Translations under genes and position numbers: made by a program | Assembly: GCA_963565915.1 (NCBI GenBank) | Contig: OY751493.1 | Coordinates: forward strand, 1,922,001 to 1,986,000 | Length of the DNA: 64,000 nucleotides | From: Entoloma clypeatum | Taxonomy: Eukaryota; Basidiomycota; Agaricomycetes; Agaricales; Entolomataceae | Direction of reading: 5' to 3' | The notes under the pieces: generated by a model | Told to the model about the DNA's origin: nothing | What the model saw: the letters and a program-made list of their open reading frames with translations, nothing else | The model's database searches: none | Shown: piece after piece, positions 1 to 13,462 of the stretch | Position numbering within the stretch: position 1 is the first letter of the stretch | Layout: each line of letters begins with the position of its first letter

Positions 1-95
1 AGAGAACATTCAGATGGAGAAATCAAGATATAACGCGCGGAAACGGACTTGAATTTGTTGGTGCGTTTTTTCACGATAGGAATCTTGACGGCCAT
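1..95 (-). CDS. RPL32: Ribosomal protein eL32 (RPL32), 5' end only
   Basis: The start codon is at 95 and the first coding exon runs 95-49, reading MAVKIPIVKKRTNKFK. This matches the conserved N-terminus of eL32 (yeast PKIVKKHTKKFKRHHSDRY, human PKIVKKRTKKF). The exon ends in AA followed by GTCCGT, a plausible donor, and the rest of the gene lies beyond the left edge. eL32 is a component of the 60S ribosomal subunit. The gene is divergent from the kinase gene at 645; the 549 bp between them hold a GTCACGTG site at 370-377. Family assignment rests on only 16 residues, but the pattern IVKKRT-KF is distinctive. A longer frame on the same strand from 267 is an intron/UTR read-through. Confidence 0.72.
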   Translation of the reverse strand, partial: MAVKIPIVKKRTNKFKSVSARYILISPSECS

Positions 96-644
96 GGCAG
101 ACTGAGTAAAGGACGAGTTGGTCAGGGGGAAGTTCCGTTCGGGTTGTGGATGAGAGGGGCAACGTCATCCGGACAGTGTCCAACCAATCCACCCATTTCT
201 GATCATCGAGCTGCGACGACATGGGTAATGTTGCGTCCGCGCAAGGCGAGGGATGTACCCCATTCATGAACGGGGCACGAAATACGGGGACTCACATGTT
301 GGACGGCTTGAGGTTACAGGTTGGCGGTCATTGCTTGGCGTTGTTTCCAATCTGAGGGCAGCGAGACGGGTCACGTGTTCAGCGACCCATGCTGATCGAA
401 ACTCCCATTCCCTCAAGAAGTGCTTGAGGCGGCTCAGATTCACGAGTAATCTATAAAAATGACGATTCTGTTGATGACTGGGGTGACAACTCAGTATCGT
501 CTGCTTGTCGTCTTTCGTAATGAATTTGTGGATTTAGTGTCCACGTGTGAAGCTTTTCAAATCCCGAGTGCAAAACAAGTGAGACGGCGGGAATCGTGGG
601 GTCGTCATCAACTCCAGTCTGCGGCGCATCGCTGCTCAAATTTT
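96..644. promoter_or_regulatory. Divergent intergenic region eL32 / PAS-type kinase
   Basis: This 549-bp spacer separates two divergent start codons and must hold both promoters. A GTCACGTG site lies at 370-377, 275 bp from the eL32 start. The kinase frame stays open upstream to 459, but that stretch has no recognisable domain and is more likely 5' UTR or promoter. I see no TATA box that stands out. Confidence 0.5.
370..377. promoter_or_regulatory. GTCACGTG E-box-type site
   Basis: The site GTCACGTG is the core recognised by Cbf1/Pho4-class bHLH factors in fungi. It lies 275 bp upstream of the eL32 start codon. The same octamer recurs in other short promoters of this window and in the terminal repeats of the MITE upstream of uL13. 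Function is inferred from the motif only. Confidence 0.35.
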
Positions 645-2460
645 ATGCTTTCGGCTCCTTGCGTCGGTCTGGCATTCGGTGATGACGATTTCGACTTCAA
701 GGCTCCGCCCCTCCCGCCCATATTACACAAGCCAGCCAGTGTAGGCAGTTGGGGCGTCACATCAATCGGGCGGGGGTTTCGCTGGAACGAAGATAGCGAC
801 GACGACGAGCCTTCCTGCCACTCGGAGTCACCCAAGTTGGAGCTTGACCCTACACCGATTCAGAAGACTCCATATTTCAGTGGCCGCAAACATAACCATC
901 CATTTACCAACGTTTCCTCGCCAATCACACGCTCCCTCAATCTCACTCCACCGACCGCCAGCTCCCTTAAAATGTCATCTGTCGCACCGACCCATGAGCA
1001 AATCTACTTCTCTTCCACTGCCCAATCCCGCGCATCCTCTCCCCAAATCGGAATTGTTCGCCCGCCCCCTTCCCGTTCTCCCTCGTCCCCTCGGCCTCGG
1101 AGGCGTTCGTCCCGTCAACGTGTTTCCCTAATCGCCGGTCGTGTCTCCATTGCGCCGATCGAGCCTCCGTCTCCTCCCCCGGTCTTACGCCAGAGTTTAC
1201 GCCGGACTGATAGTTCCGTCAGCTGTCTGAGTGCAGCGCCGAGCACCGCCAGTACACGCCCACCTTCTCCTGTGGCCGATAAGGAGTCTTTCCTGGGTGA
1301 ACGCAGCATATCTGATTTCATCATCGACGGTGAGATCGGAAGGGGTGCTTACGGACTCGTGAAGCGGGCACGCCGGGTTTACTCGGACGGCTCCGTGGGG
1401 GTACGTTTTTTCAAGATTGCTTCCATTATCTCGTTGAGAAACTCGGGGTAGCCACCCTTAATTATCAAACAGGTTATTAAATCTCGTATTTTAGCGGATT
1501 GTTGGAAGAAGCATCCCAAGCATGGGACGATCCCGATAGAAATCTATGTCATGTCCGCTATTTCTAGTACTCCATATGTCTTGCCTCCTCGTCGGCCATG
1601 GGATCCGTCTCGTTTCACCTCCGGTGGGGACCCTCTCGATGGACGGACGGAGGGTCAGGTAGTCAAAGGCCATCCTAATATCTGTCCTCTCCTAGATTTT
1701 TTCGAGGACAGCCACTATTATTATCTCATTCTACCATCGACGACGCCAAAGCAGCAGCCCAATCAACCTCCACCAGCGTCGGACCTTTTTGACTTAGTGG
1801 AGACCTTTCCTCAGGGCTTGCCAAGCAGTTCTATCCGAACATATCTGGGCCAGATTGCGGATGCGCTGTGTTTCCTTCACTCCCAAGGCATCGGTGAGCC
1901 TCACTATCGTGAATCAAAATATGAGGTTGCCGATCTGCCTTAGTTCACCGTGACGTCAAGGACGAAAACGTCGTTTTGGGGCCTGATGGAAAGTGTATTC
2001 TCATTGATTTTGGGAGCTCTGGGCTCGTTAAAAAGCACGGATGGGATACATTCAGCGGAACGCAAGTATATCTCTCTACTCGACACGAGGGCACTGTTAA
2101 ACCGGTCGTTGTGACAGACTTGACTACGCGGGGCCTGAAATCCTTCGAGGGGAAAGATATTATGGGAAGGAGCAAGACGTGTGGGCATTCGGGGTGGTTG
2201 CATATGTGCTGTTGGTTGGGGAGTGCCCGTTTATGACGGCGGAAGAAACGCAGGAAGGACTGGAGTCACCGTTTGCGAATGCTTCCATCGCACTAGACGA
2301 GCGATGCGCAGATGGGAAAGAAAGGGATGGTGAGGAAGGGGACGGAGGAGGGGCGCTGGGGGATGCGGCGGTGCTGGTGCGGACGTGTCTGCAGGTGGAT
2401 GTGGGGGCACGGCCAACGTTTGACGAGATTTTGAACAGCCAATTCCTCATGGGATGGTGA
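645..2460 (+). CDS. PAS-kinase-type serine/threonine kinase
   Basis: Four exons: 645-1400, 1473-1893, 1944-2061, 2118-2460. The first ~215 residues are Ser/Pro-rich low complexity; the rest is a protein kinase domain. Visible motifs are the glycine loop GEIGRGAYG, beta-3 lysine VIK, an alpha-C glutamate (PIEI), HRD in VHRDVKDENVVL, DFG in LIDFGSSG and the GPE of the activation segment. The stretch RILADCWKKHP and the DENVVL/DFGSSG pattern resemble PASK/Psk1-2, which in yeast control sugar flux and translation. No PAS domain is visible upstream. The third intron (2062-2117) starts with GC (GCAAGT): only this join gives FSGTLDYAGPEIL. I chose ATG 645; the frame is open back to 459. Confidence 0.8.
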
Positions 2461-2836
2461 GTAGTTGTATTAATAGATGTACTACTAGTCACGCGTGACT
2501 GTCACGCTGATATTATCAGTGATCAGATGTGACGATCGATAACAACAAAAAATTTCAGCGTTAAGGGTATAACTAGGCCAAATAGTCCAAACCCACCTCC
2601 CTTCCCCCAACCACCACCTTCCCCCTCTCCTTTGCTCTTTTTTCACCGCTAAAGTGAGTCTTCCTCTGCCTTCCCCTCCTCCTCCCCCACATCCCCCGCC
2701 CCTCCTCGCGCCCCATCAAGATGGATCTCTTCCCGCCCAACCCGATGTCTCCCATTCCCCCTCCCGCCTTTTCTTTGATCAAACCCCGATCTCACTCACT
2801 GACGTCTCCCCCCACCTCCACAGAACTCGTTTTAAA
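2461..2836 (+). promoter_or_regulatory. TEF1 upstream region with 5' UTR intron
   Basis: This spacer lies between the kinase stop and the TEF1 start. It holds a perfect 14-bp palindrome AGTCACGCGTGACT (2487-2500), then GTCAC...GTGAC arms around a smaller CTGATA/TATCAG hairpin (2501-2533). A C/T-rich tract at about 2586-2645 is typical of strongly expressed fungal promoters. A likely 5' UTR intron runs from GTGAGT at 2654 to CAG at 2823, 170 nt, unusually long for this window, as often seen in TEF1 genes. The ATG context TTAAAATGG is favourable. Confidence 0.5.
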
Positions 2837-4644
<1,808 letters not shown>

Positions 4645-4945
4645 TAGTTGTAGAATCATTGTATCCTTTTTCTCATCGGTTCCTTTCAATTCTTTTTTCA
4701 TTCTGCTCGGTCTCTGCATCTGTCATGTGTGCTATTCGTACTACTACCACGCTGTCTGTTATTCACGATGACGAACCAGGTGGCGACTACCTTTCGCCGC
4801 ATGTCCTGTAACATTTCAAGGAACTGCAAATCAAGTTACGATGCAGACAAGATGTGTATCACTGCTTGATAAGACCAGCTGCAGGACGACGGAGGGGGGA
4901 ATGTCCGAATCTATTCATGACCAGCTAGACTGACATGTTAAATGA

Positions 4946-6391
4946 TCAACATCCATGGTCTGGTTCCCTGCCATGGTCTACACAGGGTCCCAAATCCCTT
5001 GCTACAGTCCTCTCAAAAACCTCCATCATCAAATTGAACAAAGACTTCGTCAAAGCAGCATCCCACCGACCCTTAGAGTGCTCATCACGGATAAAAGCAT
5101 GTTGTGCTTGAACCTCAAGAAACTACAATGTATTGAGTTCAGGTTCTTTTTCGGTAGAGTCAAACACAGACCGAAGACGTGACGTTCATATCTTCCAATG
5201 CGGACCTTATTAGATTACGACCCGCTCGCGGAACATGGGTGTCCTTTGGCGAAATCTAGTCAGTATGATACAAGAGGCTTGACTACGCGTCCACCTGTTT
5301 CCCGAAAATCATCTGTTTAAAGGAGAAAGGAATGGTGAAATCATGTTAGAGTTCCGATTGCTTGCCTACCATGACCTCGCCCTTTCCTGTCAGGTCGCCA
5401 TTGTGGACGCGAAGGAGTGTATCATCCTGTTTGCCCTTGCCCAAAGTTGCACTGTGGACGTCCGTAGCAAAGAAACAGACGGACGCCAGGACTCGGGAGT
5501 CAAATGCCGCCTGTTGAGTATTACCGTTATGATCTGAAACAAAAAGTGTCGATAGGTACGCACGCGGAAGGCCTAGATGGATGTATTGTGCTTAGTATGA
5601 TATGAATGAAGATGGCGTGAAAGGAGGCATACAAGATGTCCTCCAAGACACATCCCCGTTGCTTCGAATATAATAAATTGACATTAGTAACAGCGTTCCT
5701 TTGGAGAGTATACCTGCAATGCGTCCATTGCAATGACTCAGAGAGCTCAATAGATCGATGGACAACGCTGCATCCTGGCCAGGTCATCCTAAAAGTGACT
5801 AGGGAATTGATGGGTCTCACTTCGTCGTAGGCGGCAAGCTCTTTTTCGATCTATCGATAAGTTGAAAACCAGAACCTGAAAGTGAAACTGTTTGGCTACT
5901 TTGTATCTGTTGCCCCGATCGGTGCCTTTGCAGAATTTCTGAGATAGAATGGGGAATCGTGAAATCGAGAACGCACCCTCTACGTCGTACGGTATAGGAT
6001 GGGGTTCTTCGAACTCGTGGTAGACCGAAGGGCATGCTGTCGATGAAGATGAGATTCCAATTTTGCGCAGGCAGAGAAACTTGCCGACGACGAAACCATG
6101 GCTAGCAATCTGGCCAGCGAAACGTTCAACGGGACCAGTCACTTGATAAATTTCACTTCATGACAGAGGCTTTTGATAGAGGTCTGCAGCTAAAGAAACG
6201 ACATACCTGAAAACGATGACGCCTGAGAATTCACTTGATGAGGAAGAGTTCGGGGATCGTACTGAGTACCTGCCTGGAAATTTCGCCTGGGGATAGTGAG
6301 GAATATGAGGAGAAATGACAAATATCCTGATGGGACGACCAGCAGGGTCAAGCTTGGTTGCAACGTCGTGAAATGTTTTGGAGATGAGCAT
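4946..6391 (-). CDS. Dienelactone-hydrolase-like alpha/beta hydrolase
   Basis: Thirteen exons (6391-6274, 6222-6207, 6155-6085, 6036-5977, 5925-5900, 5850-5821, 5774-5714, 5661-5633, 5572-5564, 5510-5370, 5312-5295, 5243-5172, 5122-4946) sum to 828 nt, 275 residues, all in phase. Features: FSEIYQVTGPVERFAGQIAS, the nucleophile elbow TGMCLGGHLAFR (Cys), the acid in KDTHVPRAG and the histidine in QAQHAFIRDE. These are the Cys-Asp-His triad residues of dienelactone hydrolases. The substrate is unknown; fungal relatives are usually annotated as carboxymethylenebutenolidase-like. Two introns start with GC (6223-6273 and 6037-6084) and one exon is only 9 nt (AFR). The gene is divergent from the GNAT gene (76 bp between starts). 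Confidence 0.88.
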
Positions 6392-6467
6392 GTTGGGAGG
6401 TGGATGATCGAACGTGCGTCGTACATACAGTATGTATCCATCAAAATGTGGCACACTCCCGTCCGAA

Positions 6468-7335
6468 ATGACCCAGATTCGCCCCCTTCAAGTGGGTGAC
6501 GACAAGACGGTACGCTTTGCGATTGGCAAAGCAGCCATGGAGTCTCTGGCCGTCGCCAACCGTAGAGGCACGTCACCCACCTCTGTTCACCTCCTGCATC
6601 GTATTGACCCATTCCGATAGTCTACACCCACCCTTTGACCATCTCTACATGGCTTCTTTTATCGTTTATAATTATTAGATGCATGGATATGTGGCCAGCC
6701 AATCAATACGGCCTCTTGGGTTACCTCCATCCCGTTCCTATCCTAGCAGCAAGTGCCGTACCCATCATGTTCTTGATCGACTGGTCCGTATTTTACTCAG
6801 GAATTGCGCGCCAACTAAACGTCGGCATAGGCTCAACCGAGCTATCTTTGAAAAGCTCACACACCAAGTGCTTCGTGGTCCAGACATGTCTGACCTCCTG
6901 GGCTATTATTCTAGGTCTCTGGCGTCCGGCTTCTGGATACTCAGCCACGACGGCCTCTTTGTCGGTCTGATTGCAATCGATGCTTCGATGTCAAATGAAT
7001 CTCCGAATAAACTAGAAGAGTCTTATGGAGAGCGCGGAGGGTGCAAAGGACCAGCTACCACGGCAACGATTCGGCATTTCTACGTCGACGAAGCCTACCG
7101 TCGATCAGGTGTGCAGGAAGACCTATTGAAACATGCAGTACAATTTGCCTTCAGCTCAGACAAGGCCATACAACGTATTCGGGCATTTGATTCATCCCTG
7201 TCAGTGTACATTCAGAAGTGCCTCCAAGATACGGGGTTTTCACTTTCAGGCAAGGTTGAAAGGGTTGGTGTGTTCAGGTGGAAGTTGGGGATGAAAGGAT
7301 TGGACCGAGATACGTGGGTGAAAGGATATAAATAG
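6468..7335 (+). CDS. Membrane-anchored GNAT-family N-acetyltransferase
   Basis: Three exons: 6468-6567, 6621-6783, 6831-7335, about 255 residues. It starts MTQIRPLQVGDDKTVRF. Two hydrophobic segments follow (about residues 42-54 and 71-85, containing WLLLSFIII and ILAASAVPIMFLI), then the acetyltransferase core: FVGLIAID, ATIRHFYVDEAYRRSGVQ (acetyl-CoA loop region) and the C-terminal IQKCLQDTGF. The acceptor is unknown. The first intron begins with GC (GCACGT); a GT join would put the second exon out of frame with the TM region. The stop lies two bases before the ELP5 start. Confidence 0.8.
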
Positions 7336-7337
7336 AT

Positions 7338-8556
7338 ATGTTGCTCTCTTCGATGATGGACGATGTCGATGAGCAGTCTTTCCTGTTGATTCACTCGACC
7401 ACCGCACAGTCCGGTCATTCCATATTTCGTCAGGTTCTGGCACGCACCGTCGGACACACTATCCTCTTCTGTCTGCTCAACCCTCTTCTTCAACACCCTG
7501 AACCATCCTTCGAGATCCATGACTGGACTTGTAAGGTACCGGGTTATAACCCAGACTGGACCGACCCTCGATCTCAAATTCTCTCCATCGTAAAAGCTGG
7601 TAAAAAAAATCGTTGCCACCCAGACTAGACTCCACACATTTTGACCAGTGCTTTATAGCCCCGTCGGGACTATTACATGTGGCATTTGACTCAATAGACA
7701 CTTTGTTGTCCGACATAGGGTCTGTATCGGACACCTACAAGTTCCTCTATGAATTGTTTGCACTTATCAAAGGTCGTCCAAGTACGTCTACAGACAGAAC
7801 TCCCCTATCTCCTCTTGACAACAGACAGGTCCCGCTCGTATGACTCTCCATGCTCTGCGACCTTCTGCGCTGGTGCCACTTCTCATACAACCCTCCTTTT
7901 CGCCATCTCTCGTATACATCAGCGCGCACCCTCCCATCATTCTCACCCACATCTCGAAAGAGTATCTAATACCGCCTCCACCTGCGTCCCCTCCTGCCAA
8001 ATTTTGGAGTGCCTTCATTCCCTTGAGCGAGCGAAATCACGAGATCAGTAGCATGATCTTTGGGGTTGGTGGGGAGGGAAGTGGATCAGCCACGGAATCA
8101 GTGGTTGAGATTCTGGTGAGGAGGATCAACAGTCCTAGCAAGAAACGCGGCGTCGAGCGGGCACTCGAAGGGTGGAATCTCGTACAAGGGTGCCCCTGTG
8201 ATTTGATGAAGCTGGAGAGTTTGAAAGGTATCTCCACAAACACATCGGCAGAGGTGGGCAGATTCAAGTTTGTCCCATCCCTGATCCTCATTCAGATTTA
8301 TCAATAGGTCGCCGCCGATCCCACTCAGCTTGCGTCCTTCAATCTCAGCCTAACGGCTTCACAACAAAAATCACGCGCCAAGGTTCCCCTTCCATACGTA
8401 CACGAAGGTAACCAATAGTTTACCTTTCTGTATGTCACTCATTTTCGCCTGATAGGCAATCCCGTCCCCAAACACCCGGCTTCCGGTATTTTCTACGACC
8501 CAGACTCTGCTGATGACCTCGACGACGACGATCCAGATGAAGACTTGGATATTTAG
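7338..8556 (+). CDS. ELP5: Elongator complex protein 5
   Basis: Five exons: 7338-7589, 7649-7781, 7829-8253, 8308-8407, 8456-8556. The joined product contains EQSFLLIHSTTAQSG near the start, the RecA-like core segment APSGLLHVAFDSIDTLLSDI, FWSAFIPLSER, and the acidic C-terminus ending DDPDEDLDI. This arrangement is that of Elp5, a subunit of the Elp4-5-6 ring of Elongator, which modifies U34 in tRNA anticodons. The start is taken at 7338; in-frame ATGs at 7353 and 7356 are alternatives. It begins 2 bp after the GNAT stop, so it may share a transcript. The first intron (7590-7648) was placed by phase and acceptor position. Confidence 0.75.
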
Positions 8557-8911
8557 ACTGGAACAAAGAATACCACATTCGCAAGTTCAGGGATGGCGGG
8601 AACTCGACGGAAACCAGTCAGTCACTACCGTGGACATGAAAAAAAAGCGAATCAGTTCATGGTCGTTACGTCGTCGAAGGAACAATGAGATTGAAGAAGG
8701 CAGCCAGTGATAAGCCAGGAGAATTTGGGCACGCGATCTGGTTGATTAGAAAGTGCGGCCAGTGAAAGAATGGTGGTTACGCTCGAGGTACGCGTCGAGA
8801 CCGAATTTTATGGACTCTAAATAATTTGTAACTCGTCGAGGAAATGGCTAATTTCCATTCCAACTCTAAATTCTAATCCATTTGCACAGAATATATATTT
8901 GCAGAGTAGTT
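8557..8911. other. Convergent intergenic spacer
   Basis: This is 355 bp between the stops of ELP5 (+) and the aspartate aminotransferase (-). I see no coding pattern; short frames here have no start or splice context. It presumably holds the two 3' UTRs. Confidence 0.6.
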
Positions 8912-10449
<1,538 letters not shown>

Positions 10450-10453
10450 GATG

Positions 10454-10477
10454 GAGAGAGAGAGAGAGAGAGAGAGA
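10454..10477. repeat. (GA)12 microsatellite
   Basis: 24 bp of pure GA (CT on the sense strand of the aminotransferase gene), immediately 5' of its start codon, so within its 5' UTR or core promoter. CT tracts are common in strongly transcribed fungal promoters. Confidence 0.9.
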
Positions 10478-10586
10478 CGATGACCCAGAGTTCAGTCAAC
10501 CGTCTACGTCGACATCGACATGGAAACCTAACCCTAATCAAACGCTAATTATGTAATCATCATCATCTTGACTCCATCCATCTCTC

Positions 10587-12553
10587 ATGGCTGATCTCTC
10601 AGAGCAGTGCGTCCCTTTCCACAAAACTAAAGAGTCTTTGATGTCATTTTGTCAGATCTACCGGCCCCTCGAAAAGCGAGTTGAAGAAACGCGCAAAGCA
10701 ACTCGAAAAAGAGAAAAAGGCCGCAGAGAAGGCGGCCAAGCAGCAAGAGATAGCTAACCTGCAAACGGCTTCAGAAGTGGTGCGTTCCTCGTTCCGACTC
10801 ATCTATTACATGTAACGTTCAATCTGCTGCTCAGGATTTTGCCATTGACTTCTACGGACCTTTGCCGTTGAATCAGTCGCAAGCACGTCCGCACCGAGAG
10901 CGGCATCAAATTGAGACTCTGTCCAAGTTTAATGGCAGGGTGGTTCTTATCCGTGCCCGCGTTCAGACATCTCGTGCCCAAGGGAATAAGCTCATATTTC
11001 TCAGTCTTCGTCAGCACATGCACTCTGTTCAAGCCGTATTGGCGGTGGCTCCGGAAACAGTTTCGAAGCAAATGGCGAAATGGGCTGCGAGTTTGGCTGA
11101 TGAAAGTATTGTGCTCGTCGAAGGGCTCGTCAAGAAGAGTCCACTCAAGATTTTGGGCGCGAGTGTGAATGATGTCGAGGTTCACGTGCAAAAGGCAAGA
11201 TGCGATTACACCACTAGAACATCAATTGCTCATGTCATATTGGAAGATCTATCTCATTTCTGGAATAGACGGGCGTCTTCCCTTCTCACTCGATGATGCG
11301 TCGCGGCCTGATACCGAGATTGACACCTCGGACGCACAATTCAACAGAGTTTTGCTTGATACCCGTCTGAACAACCGGGTCGTTGACCTTCGCGTCAGTC
11401 TTCATCTGTTCTTTTGAGATTAGTCGTTGACTCGTGAACAGACGCACACCAATCAAGCTATATTCAAGTTACAGGCTGTCATTGGGGATTTGTTCCGCAA
11501 TTACCTGAACACTCATGGCTTCATTGAGATACACAGCCCCAAACTCCAAGGTGCAGCAACAGAGTCGGGAGCTTCCGTCTTCAAAGTTGGCTATTTTAAA
11601 GGTTCACCTTACTCAAAAGTTTCCTTTTTTGAGATCCATGCACCTTCTCAACATGCTTCATAGGGACCGCTTTTCTGGCTCAGTCTCCCCAACTCGCGAA
11701 GCAGATGGCTATCGCTGCTGATTTTGAGCGTGTATATGAAATTGGACCAGTTTTTCGTGCCGAGGATTCAAATACCCACCGTCACCTCACAGAGTTCATC
11801 GGACTCGATCTTGAAATGACAATTGAAGAACACTACCACGAGGTGTTGGAACTGCTTGACGGATTGTTTTTGAGTATATTCAAGGGCCTCAGGGAGCAAT
11901 GTCGAGCTGAAATCGAAACAATCGGAAAGCAGTTCCCTGCGGATGAGTTCAAGTGGAAGGAAGGCCCTGAAGGAACTTTGAAGTTAACATACAAGGAAGC
12001 TGTTCAGATGCTGATCGATGACGGCGTTCCTATCGGACCCATGGATGACATCAAGTAAGTGTTTTTCATCAATAGATGTCTGCTAGTTGACCTCTCGGAT
12101 AGCACGGAAAATGAGAAGCGGCTTGGTCGTCTAGTCAAAGCGAAATACGATACCGATTATTTCATTATAGACAAATTCCCTATGGAACTTAGACCGTTCT
12201 ATACTATGCCAGACCCTGAGGATCCGGTACGACCATAACATTCTTGTTGTGATGAGGTTCCTCATCGATGTCACCAGACTCTGTCAAATTCGTATGATTT
12301 CTTCATGCGCGGCGAAGAGATCTTGTCTGGAGCACAACGCATCCATGATCCACATTTGTTGGCTGAGAAGATGCGCACCAAGGGCGTTGACCCGGAAAGC
12401 CTGAAGGACTATATTGATGCCTTCCGTATGGGTTGCGCTCCTCATGGGGGTGGTGGTATTGGTTTGGAACGTGTGTTGATGCTTTTCCTGAAGTTGAACA
12501 ACATTAGACGGGCTTCGTTATTCCCCCGCGACCCCAAGAGGTTGGGACCATAG
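10587..12553 (+). CDS. DPS1: Aspartyl-tRNA synthetase, cytosolic
   Basis: A class IIb synthetase. A Lys/Ala-rich N-terminal extension ([20 protein letters not shown]) precedes the OB-fold anticodon domain ([34 protein letters not shown]) and the catalytic domain. Motif 2 is visible as [19 protein letters not shown] and motif 3 as [15 protein letters not shown]; the TESGAS and [13 protein letters not shown] segments are also conserved. It ends PRDPKRLGP. The intron at 11195-11246 begins GC (GCAAGA); the join gives VHVQK-IYLIS, matching human VELHVQKIYVIS. A GT donor nine bases upstream is in phase but would delete VQK. About eight exons. Confidence 0.95.
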
Positions 12554-12756
12554 ATGAATATCGGTAGATTAGTGTGAGCTAGACAGTAAGTAGAAGCAAG
12601 TGATCGTGTAATTTTATTTAAAATTGATTGATAGTGATCTTGATCATGCATTGACAAGTATAGTTAGGCTGAACGGTCTTCTTTGATACATAATATGGTG
12701 CGCCCTTTCCGAGTGAATGGGCAGTCGTCGTCCCCCATTTTCCCCGCGAGAACCAC

Positions 12757-13266
12757 ATGTTTATGCCGTTGCCGAGATCTCTCAAGGACCCCTGCTCGCC
12801 CGTCTGCTATCCTACCACGAGACGGGCGATACTGGTCGCTGGTTCAGATCCCGCGGATACTAGCCCTGCTCAACAAACTACTGGCTCTAACCAGGGAGTA
12901 CCACCACCCGCCTCAGACCGACCAGGACCTCATAGATTTATTGGAATCGGGATGGTGGTAGGGTTGATCCTCCTCCTCCTCCTGATATTGTGGTTGACAT
13001 GCACGTCTTGGCCAAGACGAACGGCTGCTCGTTATGGCTGCCGTAGATTCAGACCACAGCTACACAGAGAAACAACGTTGGTAGCGGGAACAGATCCAAC
13101 ACAGGTGGTGGCTGGCGTTGTCGTGCCACCAGAGAAAGCGAGAACAACCAAGGATAAAACTTTCCGATGTTATCGGCATTTTGAATTGACTGTTAGCCAG
13201 ATTGGAAAGGCAGCCGGAAAGCACAGCGCTGATGAGGTCCATCGTGCTCTGTCTTCCGCTTACTGA
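12757..13266 (+). CDS. Possible small single-pass membrane protein
   Basis: A 169-residue open frame with one strong hydrophobic segment (MVVGLILLLLLILWL, about residues 65-79) flanked by a Pro/Ser/Thr-rich N-terminal part and a basic stretch (PRRTAARYG). The pattern of a low-complexity outer region, TM and Arg-rich inner juxtamembrane region is common in small fungal membrane proteins. A motif LVAGSDPAD / LVAGTDPTQ occurs twice. The frame stays open after the stop (LNKVFDFSPTGFSNLEGG...), so a short intron near 13233-13266 may extend it. I do not recognise a family; it may not be a gene. Confidence 0.4.
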   Translation: MFMPLPRSLKDPCSPVCYPTTRRAILVAGSDPADTSPAQQTTGSNQGVPPPASDRPGPHRFIGIGMVVGLILLLLLILWLTCTSWPRRTAARYGCRRFRPQLHRETTLVAGTDPTQVVAGVVVPPEKARTTKDKTFRCYRHFELTVSQIGKAAGKHSADEVHRALSSAY

Positions 13267-13462
13267 AAGCTCAACAAGGTCTTTGACTTTAGCCCCACCG
13301 GATTCTCGAACCTTGAAGGCGGAACCACCAAAGAGGCTACTGCCACATTGGAGCCAGCCTGGTTGGGAGCACAACGACGTTTGAATATAGTGTACATGTT
13401 CCGTGATAATCCGTACTAGTTACTGTCCGCTGGCAGCTTATTTGTGCATTTGTAAGAATGCA

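Noticed and set aside
459..644. N-terminal extension of the kinase reading frame
   Set aside because: Open frame but no domain or composition link to the downstream protein; ATG 645 begins the Pro/Ser-rich region.
4955..5537. + strand frames between TEF1 and the GNAT gene
   Set aside because: They lie antisense to exons of the hydrolase gene.
6150..6210. Apparent frameshift or 23-nt intron in the hydrolase gene
   Set aside because: A normal 51-nt intron (6156-6206, acceptor CATGAAG) restores FSEIYQVTG in frame, so the gene is intact.
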